DNA of 64,000 nucleotides from the NCBI RefSeq assembly GCF_016811075.1, contig NZ_JAFBGL010000005.1:248001-312000 (forward strand), written 5' to 3'. Of the stretch, positions 17,984 through 25,975 are shown in pieces (positions within the stretch are counted from its first letter, which is position 1; the number at the start of each line of letters is the position of its first letter). Origin of the DNA: Oceaniferula flava. Its GTDB lineage: Bacteria; Verrucomicrobiota; Verrucomicrobiia; Verrucomicrobiales; Akkermansiaceae. A program made the position numbers and the translations under genes. Under the pieces are notes generated by a model. The model was given only the letters and a program-made list of their open reading frames with translations, was not told the DNA's origin and ran no database searches.

Positions 17984-18664
17984 ATGAAAAAAACATTAGC
18001 TACTGTCCTGAGTTTACCTTCCATCGCATTTGCCGGCCCCTCCGAGATGGCCCCTCAGCAGATTCATGTCAGCCCCACTCTTCATGATGAGCCCGATTGG
18101 TTCATCGGCGCATCCGGCGGCTTCTTGCTTGATGCCGAAGACGAATTCTACTCCCTGCAAATTGGCAAACGCATCGACAACTTGGGCGACTGGAAACAGT
18201 CCCTCTTCCTCGACATCGGTTACTCAGAACTGAAGAACGACGGTGACGAACTGAACCTCGAAGAGTCGTTTAACCTCACCTCCGACGACAGCTTCACTGG
18301 CGATGCCGACATCGAAGCGGACTTCATTCCCATCACCCTGAACTACATGCTCGAAAGAGAGCTGACTACCAACCTGAACTTCTACATGGGAGTGGGTGCC
18401 GGTGTCGCTATCATTGATGCTGATGGTGATTTTGACGATCCAGCGAACTCCATTGACGATTCTGGAAACGACAGCAAGTCGACCTTCTTTGCCCAAGCAT
18501 TCCTAGGCCTGTCGTATGACTTTAACCCAAACCTGAGCCTCTATGGCGGAGCTCGCTACATGTATATCGATGACTACTCATTGACTACTAACAGCGGATC
18601 GAAGATCGAAGTTGACGACAATGATGACGTCCTTGTGGAGATGGGGATCCGTGTTCGCTTCTAG
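17984..18664 (+). CDS. Small acidic outer-membrane beta-barrel protein
   Basis: A 226-residue protein with a Sec signal peptide ending near A-F-A-G-P. The mature part is rich in Asp and Glu and has alternating strand patterns with L-Y-G-G-A-R-Y-M-Y and a final M-G-I-R-V-R-F. The C-terminal Phe and the overall size fit the OmpA/OmpW-like eight-strand barrel group. Several acidic loops (for example D-A-D-G-D-F-D-D) could bind divalent cations. A strong terminator follows at 18688-18720. No partner gene suggests a specific function. Confidence 0.75.
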   Translation: MKKTLATVLSLPSIAFAGPSEMAPQQIHVSPTLHDEPDWFIGASGGFLLDAEDEFYSLQIGKRIDNLGDWKQSLFLDIGYSELKNDGDELNLEESFNLTSDDSFTGDADIEADFIPITLNYMLERELTTNLNFYMGVGAGVAIIDADGDFDDPANSIDDSGNDSKSTFFAQAFLGLSYDFNPNLSLYGGARYMYIDDYSLTTNSGSKIEVDDNDDVLVEMGIRVRF

Positions 18665-18687
18665 AACTAATCTACCATAATAGTTGA

Positions 18688-18720
18688 AGTCGCTCCCTGT
18701 GCGGGGGGCGGCTTTTTTTT
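18688..18720 (+). terminator. Rho-independent terminator of the barrel protein gene
   Basis: A 10-bp stem with two G-T wobbles (left arm 18688-18697, right arm ending at 18713) is followed by a run of eight T's to 18720. It lies 24 bases after the stop codon at 18664. Confidence 0.9.
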
Positions 18721-18857
18721 GCTGTCTGATGAGATGTTAGGTTGGGGGGCTGGTTGCATAGAACAATGCCGGGTGCTGTATTGAGCTGACTCCGTCTGCT
18801 GCACCGGTGACATTGAATTTGCGTGCTCTCCGGGAGAATTGATGTTTACTCATCGCT

Positions 18858-19973
18858 ATGAATGATAACTCGATTTCCCGCCGACCATTTTTAAAGACGG
18901 CCATTGGCGCTGGCCTGGCAGCAACGCTCGTTCAGGGGCGGGCCCAGCAGGATGATGACAGCCCGGATAAGAAAAAGTTGGGCTGGGCCATCGTGGGGCT
19001 CGGCGGGCTGAGCAAGGGTCGGATTGGTCCGGCGCTGATAAAAACCAAACACGCCCACATGGCCGGCGTGGTCACCGGCACAGCGGAGAAAGCCAAGGAG
19101 TGGCAGAAAAAATACGGATTCAAGGACAGCGGGATTTATAACTACGACAACTTTGACGAGGTCATCAAGAACCCGGATATCGACGTGGTTTACCTGGTGT
19201 TACCGAACTCGATGCACAAGGAGTTCACCCTCAGAGCGGCGAAGGCCGGCAAGCATGTCTATGTGGAAAAACCCATGGCCACCTCACCGGAGGAGTGCCG
19301 CGAAATGATCGACGCCTGTGACAAGGCCGGGGTAAAATTGGGCGTGGCCTACCGACTGCAATTCGAGCCTCACCACAAGGAAATGATCCGCTTTGCCAAG
19401 GACAAGACCTTTGGAAATGTTCGCCACATGGATGCCGGTTTTTGTTTTCGGATGGGCGGCTCGGACGGCTGGCGCTTGAAGAAAGCCATGGGCGGCGGAG
19501 CGCTGTTCGATGTCGGAGTCTACGCCATCCAGGGCGCGCGCTACGTGTTCGGTGAAGAGCCGGTGACCGTGAGTGCGTTGGAAACCAAAACCGATCCGAA
19601 AAAGTTTGCCGAAGTGGACGAAACCGTGACCTGGACGATGCAGTTTGCGTCCGGAAAAACCGCCAACCTGATCTGCTCCTTCAACATGGGAGGATACAAT
19701 CAGCTCACGGTCTTCGCCGACAAAGGCCGCTTTGGTATGGCTCCTTGTTTTGGCACACGGGGGCAGAAAGGCTGGACGTCTGATCCCAAAACCCCTCTGA
19801 ACTTTCCGCAGACCGATCACTTTCAGGTGCAGATGGACATCTTTTCCCAAGCCATCATGGATGGGAAGGACTCCACGGTCAGTGGCCTTGAGGGGCTCAA
19901 GGACCACCTTGTGATGGAAGCGATCTTTAAGTCCATCGCCAGCGGCAAGGCCGAGGCGGTGGGCAAGGTGTGA
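18858..19973 (+). CDS. Tat-exported Gfo/Idh/MocA family oxidoreductase
   Basis: A 371-residue NAD(P)-dependent oxidoreductase. The N-terminus carries a twin-arginine signal (S-R-R-P-F-L-K, residues 7-13) and a hydrophobic stretch ending near Q-G-R-A-Q. The Rossmann motif V-G-L-G-G-L (about 46-51) and the family's E137-K-P139 motif are present. Y-R-L-Q-F-E-P-H-H and G-G-A-L-F-D-V-G-V-Y match the glucose-fructose oxidoreductase branch, which works in the periplasm with tightly bound cofactor. It is convergent with the GH95 fucosidase at 20031, so a role on released sugars is plausible. The exact sugar is unknown. Confidence 0.9.
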   Translation: MNDNSISRRPFLKTAIGAGLAATLVQGRAQQDDDSPDKKKLGWAIVGLGGLSKGRIGPALIKTKHAHMAGVVTGTAEKAKEWQKKYGFKDSGIYNYDNFDEVIKNPDIDVVYLVLPNSMHKEFTLRAAKAGKHVYVEKPMATSPEECREMIDACDKAGVKLGVAYRLQFEPHHKEMIRFAKDKTFGNVRHMDAGFCFRMGGSDGWRLKKAMGGGALFDVGVYAIQGARYVFGEEPVTVSALETKTDPKKFAEVDETVTWTMQFASGKTANLICSFNMGGYNQLTVFADKGRFGMAPCFGTRGQKGWTSDPKTPLNFPQTDHFQVQMDIFSQAIMDGKDSTVSGLEGLKDHLVMEAIFKSIASGKAEAVGKV

Positions 19974-19984
19974 TGTCATCTATT

Positions 19985-20013
19985 CCTCCAGCGAGCTTTG
20001 AGGTCGCTGGAGG
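19985..20013. terminator. Hairpin between convergent Gfo/Idh and GH95 genes
   Basis: Arms CCTCCAGCGA (19985-19994) and TCGCTGGAGG (20004-20013) form a perfect 10-bp stem with a 9-base loop. It lies 12 bases after the oxidoreductase stop and 18 bases after the fucosidase stop on the other strand. No T-run is present, so termination efficiency is uncertain. Confidence 0.55.
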
Positions 20014-20030
20014 GATGGCTGCGGCTAGCG

Positions 20031-22385
20031 CTACGCTAGGGGCAGCGGGTAGGACTTTCCGGCAAGGGTGTCGAATTTCCACTCCTGCTTCCCGTAGACC
20101 ACCACGCACGGTTGACCCGATTTCGAATGGATGGTGACGGCGCTGAGCTTGCCGTCTTTCCACGTCATATCGACTTCGAATCCACCGCGAGCACGCAGGC
20201 CCTTCAGGGAACCCGTCGGCCAAGATTTGGGAAGGGCGGGGAGCAGCTGGATTTGTTCCGCATGACTCTGGACTAACATCTCGCAGTAGCCGGCGGTGGC
20301 ACCGAGGTTGCCATCGATCTGGAACGGAGGGTGTGAGCAGAGCAAGTTGGAGTAGACGCCGCCGCCGCTGTTGCCGTAGATGGTGCGGGTTTCGCCCACC
20401 AGGTTGATCAGGCTGCGGAGTAACTTGTGCGCGCGGTTGCCATCGCCCAAGCGTGCCCAGAAGTTGATTTTCCATGCGCGACTCCAGCCGGTGCTGGCGT
20501 CTCCGCGGGCATTGAGTGAGACCCGGGCGGCCTCGGCCAGCTTCGGTGTCTGGGCCATGCTGATCTGACGACCGGGGAAGAGGGCGAAGAGGTGGGAAAC
20601 GTGGCGGTGTTTGTCCTTGGGATCATCTTTGTCGATCTCCCATTCCTTGAGCTGTCCCCAGCGTCCGATGGCGGGCTTCAAGAGTGCATCGCGCATGGCG
20701 GCGATGTGATCCCGGAAGGCCTTGTCGTCGCCCAAGGCGTCGGCGGCTTCGACGGTGTTGTTGAACAGATCGTAAATGATTTCCTGATCGTAGGTGACGC
20801 CTTCCTCCGGCTCATACTTGTACTGCTCTGGCGACCATCCATCCGGAGTGACCAGGGTGCCGTCGGGGCGGCGTTTCAGGTGATCCTCCCAGAAGTGGCA
20901 GATCTCCTTCATGATCGGGTAGGCGGTTTCACGCAGATATTTCTTATCGCGACCAAAGGCGTAGTGCTCCCACAGGTGTTGGGCATACCAGGCGCTGCCA
21001 GGGCCATTCCACTTCCAGTAGCCGATGCCGCAGGCGTTGTTCATGGTGCGGATGGTCCAGCCGCGGACGTCACCGTATTGCACGCGTGTGATCTGGGCAC
21101 TGGGTTTGCGGATGCTGTCGACGTAATCAATGAACGGCTCATGGCACTCGGCAATGTTGGCGGTTTCCACCGGCCAGTAGTTCATTTCCAAGTTGATGTT
21201 CGAGTGATAATCGCCCGCCCAGACGGGGATGTTGCTGTGGTTCCAGACACCTTGCAGGTTGGCCGGCAGGGCACCGGGGCGCGAGCAGGAGATTAACAGG
21301 TAGCGACCAAACTGGCAGAAAAGAGCTTCGATTTCCGGGTCGGCTGTCTTGTCACTGGTGTATGCAGCGAGTCGCTCCGCGGTGTTTTTGGCCGCGAGTT
21401 TGCTGTCGGTGCTTCCGAGGTCGATGGCGAAGCGGTGGAACAGGGATTGATAATCGCTAATATGCTCGGCGAGCAGATCTTTGTAGTCCTTGGCCGAGGC
21501 CGCGGCGACGCTGCGGGTCACTTTTTCATGCGGGTGTTCGCCTAGCCATTCCTTGCTGTGATCCTGCGCGAAGTTCGTGCCGGCGCCAAGCACCAGGGTG
21601 ACGCTGTCGCAGCCGTGGAACTCGAGACCCAATGGTGACATCGGGCTGCTCAGTGAGTTCTCCGGCTTGCCTGGCTTCAGCTCGCCACCTTCGTGCAGCA
21701 CCTGAAGTTGTGATTCGTATTCAAACCCGTTCGACATCTTGCCGACGGCCTTGAAGCGGTTTTTGGCCAGACGGATCTTGGCCTCGTGCATGTCGGTGAG
21801 CCAGACGCGCCCGGTGTAGGCGCCCGGTTTGCTGGCGGATAACTTGACCACAATAACCTTCGCCGGATGACTGGCAAAGGCGGTCTGGGTGTAGCGCACA
21901 CCTTTGTAGTCGTAGCTCACCGTGTGCACAGCGCGATCGATGTCCAGTTCGCGTCGGTAGTTACTGACTTTGCTGGATTCATGACCGAGGCGGATGAAAA
22001 TGTCGCCAAACGCCTGATGGGATCCGAGGTTGATGGTTTCCTCCTCTTCGCTGTCGCCTAGAACCGTGCCTTCCGGAGCCATGCGATCGCCACTCCACAG
22101 GCTGATTTCATTGAACTGAATACGCTCGAGCTCCGTGCCGCCGAAGAGCATCGCACCCATCGGTCCGTTACCGATCGGTAGCGCTTCCTTCATCCAGTTT
22201 TCAGCGGGTCGGCTGTACCAGAGTGAAAGTGGGCGGGAGTTGTTTGTTGGACTTGTAGGTGTGGATTGCATTGCGCCAAATGAGGTGTGTGGTGCCATGC
22301 CGAGCGCGGCAGTGGCGAGGGTCGAATGGCGTAGGAAAAAACGCCTGGAGATGAGGTTGCCCTCTGCTTTGGAATTCTCGGACAT
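20031..22385 (-). CDS. GH95 family alpha-L-fucosidase, Tat-exported
   Basis: A 784-residue glycoside hydrolase of family GH95, which removes alpha-1,2-linked L-fucose (some members act on L-galactose) with inversion. A Tat signal is visible (S-R-R-F-F-L-R, residues 13-19). The N-terminal beta domain opens with L-W-Y-S-R-P-A-E-N-W and L-P-I-G-N-G. Candidate catalytic residues by comparison with the Bifidobacterium AfcA enzyme: N396 and N398 in S-N-I-N-L, E581 in L-K-E-W, and D691 in F-Q-I-D-G-N-L-G. All are in place, so it should be active. A second GH95 at 44782 uses a Sec-type signal. It is convergent with a Gfo/Idh/MocA oxidoreductase. Confidence 0.93.
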   Translation of the reverse strand: MSENSKAEGNLISRRFFLRHSTLATAALGMAPHTSFGAMQSTPTSPTNNSRPLSLWYSRPAENWMKEALPIGNGPMGAMLFGGTELERIQFNEISLWSGDRMAPEGTVLGDSEEEETINLGSHQAFGDIFIRLGHESSKVSNYRRELDIDRAVHTVSYDYKGVRYTQTAFASHPAKVIVVKLSASKPGAYTGRVWLTDMHEAKIRLAKNRFKAVGKMSNGFEYESQLQVLHEGGELKPGKPENSLSSPMSPLGLEFHGCDSVTLVLGAGTNFAQDHSKEWLGEHPHEKVTRSVAAASAKDYKDLLAEHISDYQSLFHRFAIDLGSTDSKLAAKNTAERLAAYTSDKTADPEIEALFCQFGRYLLISCSRPGALPANLQGVWNHSNIPVWAGDYHSNINLEMNYWPVETANIAECHEPFIDYVDSIRKPSAQITRVQYGDVRGWTIRTMNNACGIGYWKWNGPGSAWYAQHLWEHYAFGRDKKYLRETAYPIMKEICHFWEDHLKRRPDGTLVTPDGWSPEQYKYEPEEGVTYDQEIIYDLFNNTVEAADALGDDKAFRDHIAAMRDALLKPAIGRWGQLKEWEIDKDDPKDKHRHVSHLFALFPGRQISMAQTPKLAEAARVSLNARGDASTGWSRAWKINFWARLGDGNRAHKLLRSLINLVGETRTIYGNSGGGVYSNLLCSHPPFQIDGNLGATAGYCEMLVQSHAEQIQLLPALPKSWPTGSLKGLRARGGFEVDMTWKDGKLSAVTIHSKSGQPCVVVYGKQEWKFDTLAGKSYPLPLA

Positions 22386-22668
22386 GGTGAGTTGAGTTAG
22401 ATTTGTTAGGATGCGTCACCTGTGTGAGGACAGGTAAGAATGGACGGTCAGCAGGGGGCGTTGAACAATACGGACGATCGATGGAACTCTTTAACGAATC
22501 GTCCCGGAATCAAGGATTTCCGCAGAAATCATACCCGCTCCCTGACCTCATTTCTGACCTACTTGGCAGCAGCGGACGGCGGCTCGTAAGCCGAATGATC
22601 CAGTCCGTTCAGGTGGGCTGGAAGTTGCTCAACTCGCTACGCGCGAGAGCTTTGTTGCCTCCGGAGGC

Positions 22669-25212
22669 TTAGTGTTGCACCACCTTAATCCGGATGAATT
22701 TGTGTTCCATGTCCATAGGCACGGTCACGGTGATGGTTTCGATGTCGCCATCATCGGCGGTGACTTCCTCGGTCAGCCCGATGGTTTTCCAGCTGGATTC
22801 TGTGAGGTCGGACGACCACTCGGCTTGGATGGTGACGCTTTCCAACTTCCGGCGACTGTACTCAAACGTCATGGTCTCGCCTTCTTGAGTCATCGGGGAA
22901 ACGGCGGAATCCGACTTGAGGGGATCGGTGTTTAACATCCATTCCGTCTCATTGTTCATGCCGTCCTGATCCGGATCGGCCGTGGGTGCATTGTCGGGGT
23001 TGTCCGGATCGGCGACGATGGACGACTCAGACCATGCCTGATAGGAAAAGTTCTGGGCTTCGTCGACCTGGATGTTGTCGATGGCTGGATCGGCGGCATT
23101 CCAGCGAGTGTTGGCAGTCCGGAAGCGGAGTTTGATATTTGCGTTGCCAGCATAGGCTGAGAGATCGATGTCAGCTGTGGACCACTGATCGGAGCTGCTG
23201 GAATGCTGTTGGTTGTCTTTGAACCACACCCCGTTGGTCCAGCTTGTGCCATCGTGCACATCAAGAGAGAGATAGTCGATATAGGGACCATACATGTGAT
23301 AGTCGAATCGCATGGATGGCGAGGTCATTGAGCTGAAGTCGAAGAGAGCTTCAATCGAAGATGTCTTGTAAGCGCCTAATCCGTGGTGTCCTTCTGCGTA
23401 GAGGTAGTAGCTACCGTCGGAGGCTCCACTCGGGCCGGACGCTGCTGTTTCCGTTCCTCCAGTGTGGTTCATCCAATTGTAATCATCGTCTGTTGACTGT
23501 GCCCAGTCGCCGCTTGTTCCAGCCTCGAAACTTTCGGAGTAGGGAGGGGTAACGGTATTAATGACAGCCATCGCTGATCCTGTGAGCGCTCCAGAGGCGT
23601 TGGCGTTGGCGGATTTGTCACGGGCCACTACCGAGTAGCTGTAGGTGACTCCATCGTCGAGACCTGTATCCAAGTAGACAGGGCTGTCCTGCCAGCCACT
23701 ATCATGGGAGCCGTCTGCGACACTGGTGTTGGTGAAATAATATTCCACCTCCGCAGGGTCGGTGGTGAGGGATACCTCCATCTTAATCGAGCCGGCTCCG
23801 AAGGTGGCTGGAGCGAAGGACCAAGTTAGAGGGTTGGGGCTGGGGGCCTGAATATCCATGGTGGCCCACACCGCCGGGTGATCGGACAAGGCCGCTGAGA
23901 CGGTGGTGTAGTGGCCATCGTGGCTGTGGACCTTCATGCTGTTGACGTGATCTCGACCATTGTATTTGTGATCGGTGGTGGGGAGGATTTCAGTGACGTC
24001 TTCGTGTAAGAGGTTGAAATCACCGAGCATGATCAACTTGTCCGCCTGATTGAGTGCTGTGATGCCGAGTTGTGGGTAGACATAGTTATCGCGCAGCTTC
24101 GTCAGACCTTCCTTTTCCGATTCAAAATCGTTGTCGTTGAAATTGTAAGTATTGTGGAAATGGAAGATGTGCACTGTGTCGTTACCCAGCTTGATGGTGA
24201 CATACTGGGCGTGTCGTTCCCATTCGTCGCCGCCCGGGTCCGTTTGGATAAGTTGGCTGTGGGTGCTTTCGAAGGGAATTTTGGATAGGATGGCAATGGA
24301 TGTTTCCGAGGTCGACCACCAGTATTTGGTTGTCTCATTGACCGTCTGATAGGTGTAAGGATAATCAGAGAGGATGCTTTTAATGTCCGTCCACCAGCCG
24401 TTCTGAAAATCGACCTCCTGCAGGCAAATCACATCTTCGCCCTGGAGGAAGTTATCGCGGAAATCGATGATGTTCTGGCGGTTGTAGGTGCTGTCACCGC
24501 TGCCTTTTCCTCCATGGATGTTGTAGGTCACGATGGAAAAGTCCGCGTAATCACCAAGGATGGCGATGTTGTCCATTCCAAGTGCCTGATTATTGACATT
24601 GGCGGTATCGACTTCAAAGCGGAAGTTGGCTTCTTCGCCGGGGGCTAGGATCTGATCAGCCAGCTGGCTGAGATCGAGTTCTTTGTCCTCGTAGTCGGAA
24701 GTGGCCCCCAGTCCATTTAAGATCGACTCCCACCGCGCGAGAAGGGTTTCAGCCTGTGAACCTCCGTTTGCATTCGTGAGGTCTCCGCTTTCGTAATAGA
24801 GATTCAAGTTTTGCGGAGAGTTTCCGTTGATGCTTGCGAAATCGAACACCACCTTGCTGAGGTGAATGTTGCGTGTGCTGTTGTTTTTTACAGAGAACTG
24901 AATCGTGGGTCGGTCGATCCGGAGACTCATGACGCCATTGGTGTCGGTATTGCCGACTGCTTGGCTGGGGCCGTATGTTCCGTCGGTCGATCCCCATGTG
25001 TGCCTCGCGCCATCACCACCCCAGAGAGAGCCGGAAACGTTTTTGACATCGCCGACGGCAGCTTTGGCACCTGACTCGGCCCGATGAGCCGCGTAGGCGG
25101 AGGAAAAGTCATTCCAGCCCGCTAATACCTTGTCATCTGCCTGCAGTCCGGCTGTGGGAATGAGGCTGAAAAAGGGAAGAAGGGGGGCGAGGTAGAGTTT
25201 GATTCTGCGCAT
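22669..25212 (-). CDS. Secreted multidomain protein with EEP phosphodiesterase and MAM-like domains
   Basis: An 847-residue exported protein with a Sec signal peptide (ends near G-L-Q-A-D). Order of parts: an N-terminal beta-rich module (about 25-222), an EEP nuclease/phosphatase domain (about 225-455) with V-T-Y-N-I-H-G, C-L-Q-E-V, G-D-F-N-L-L and S-D-H-P-A, a fibronectin-like stretch (about 460-555), and a MAM-like module (about 560-725) with S-F-E-A-G. A calcium-type D-P-D-Q-D-G linker follows, then a C-terminal module that starts M-T-F-E-Y-S and contains W-S-S-D-L. The catalytic blocks look intact. Likely role: extracellular nuclease or phosphodiesterase, perhaps for phosphate or DNA scavenging. 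Its C-terminal module is shared with three other proteins in the window. Confidence 0.82.
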   Translation of the reverse strand: MRRIKLYLAPLLPFFSLIPTAGLQADDKVLAGWNDFSSAYAAHRAESGAKAAVGDVKNVSGSLWGGDGARHTWGSTDGTYGPSQAVGNTDTNGVMSLRIDRPTIQFSVKNNSTRNIHLSKVVFDFASINGNSPQNLNLYYESGDLTNANGGSQAETLLARWESILNGLGATSDYEDKELDLSQLADQILAPGEEANFRFEVDTANVNNQALGMDNIAILGDYADFSIVTYNIHGGKGSGDSTYNRQNIIDFRDNFLQGEDVICLQEVDFQNGWWTDIKSILSDYPYTYQTVNETTKYWWSTSETSIAILSKIPFESTHSQLIQTDPGGDEWERHAQYVTIKLGNDTVHIFHFHNTYNFNDNDFESEKEGLTKLRDNYVYPQLGITALNQADKLIMLGDFNLLHEDVTEILPTTDHKYNGRDHVNSMKVHSHDGHYTTVSAALSDHPAVWATMDIQAPSPNPLTWSFAPATFGAGSIKMEVSLTTDPAEVEYYFTNTSVADGSHDSGWQDSPVYLDTGLDDGVTYSYSVVARDKSANANASGALTGSAMAVINTVTPPYSESFEAGTSGDWAQSTDDDYNWMNHTGGTETAASGPSGASDGSYYLYAEGHHGLGAYKTSSIEALFDFSSMTSPSMRFDYHMYGPYIDYLSLDVHDGTSWTNGVWFKDNQQHSSSSDQWSTADIDLSAYAGNANIKLRFRTANTRWNAADPAIDNIQVDEAQNFSYQAWSESSIVADPDNPDNAPTADPDQDGMNNETEWMLNTDPLKSDSAVSPMTQEGETMTFEYSRRKLESVTIQAEWSSDLTESSWKTIGLTEEVTADDGDIETITVTVPMDMEHKFIRIKVVQH

Positions 25213-25441
25213 GAGTCAATGTGTGTGTAACGGGAATTTACGCTTTTTAGGCGTGAAGAAAAGAACCATTTCAGGAGGGCGTGGTTTCGCTCAGATACTC
25301 GGGCCTTCGGTCTAGGCGGGAGCTCCAAGTGAATGGAACAAGGCCTGAGAGATGTATTTCCTACGCTTCTCAGCGCTCGCTGGGATAAAAATAGCTCATC
25401 TTTTTTTGGATTATTTCATGTGGGGGACGCTCTTAGTGAAG

Positions 25442-25975
25442 ATGAAACGATTCAACATGTTCGCGGCGGCCATCGCCCTAATCAGCATGCCGATGCTCCA
25501 GGCGGCCAACCAGCCGGCGGCGGTGAAGGTCGGTGACAAGGCTCCCGACTTCACCCTCACCAGCACCGATCACAAGCAGGTGTCACTCTCGGACTATGCT
25601 GGTAAGCAGCTGATTCTGGTGTTCAGTAGGGCCCATTGGTGACCGTTCTGCGTCAAGCAGCTGGTGCAGCTGCAAGCGAAGAAAAAAGCGTTCGATCAAC
25701 TCGGCGTGGAGATGGTCTGTGTCTTTCGTGAGGAACGTGGTGGACTGGCAGGGGCGAAGAAAACCGCCGACTCCACCGGGTTTTCCCCCCTCCTTCTCGA
25801 TTACCCGATCGCCAAAACCAAGGCCTACTCGCAGGGTAGCTACTCGACCTATCTCATCGGCAAAGACGGCAAGATCAAAGCCGAGCTAAACGGCTTGAAA
25901 AAAAATCGCCCGACCGCTGACGCCATCGCAGCCAAGGTCAGCGAAGTCTTCAAACCAACCCCAACCAAACCATGA
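25442..25975 (+). CDS. Peroxiredoxin-like selenoprotein (in-frame TGA at 25640-25642)
   Basis: Read through TGA as selenocysteine, this is a 177-residue AhpC/TSA-type thioredoxin-fold protein. The Sec signal peptide is M-K-R-F-N-M...L-Q-A-A. The motif is R-A-H-W-U67-P-F-C70. Both halves are in one frame, and the second half continues F-R-E-E-R-G-G-L. The paralogue at 44020-44550 is alignable through this region and has R-A-H-W-C-P-F-C, so TGA sits exactly at the peroxidatic Cys. A 7-bp hairpin follows at 25657-25673. Expected role: thiol peroxidase or disulfide reductase in the envelope. The stop overlaps the next gene's start (ATGA). I chose the ATG at 25442 because it begins the signal peptide; upstream frames are unlikely. 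No selA, selB, selC or selD is in the window. Confidence 0.85.
25657..25673 (+). promoter_or_regulatory. Candidate bacterial SECIS hairpin for the peroxiredoxin-like selenoprotein
   Basis: GCAGCTG (25657-25663) pairs perfectly with CAGCTGC (25667-25673) around a GTG loop; GGT lies at the apex. The stem begins 15 bases after the TGA, near the spacing of the E. coli fdhF element. Caution: the stem is largely the coding sequence for Q-L-V-Q-L, and the Cys paralogue keeps five of the seven pairs, so the hairpin alone is not discriminating. Confidence 0.5.
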
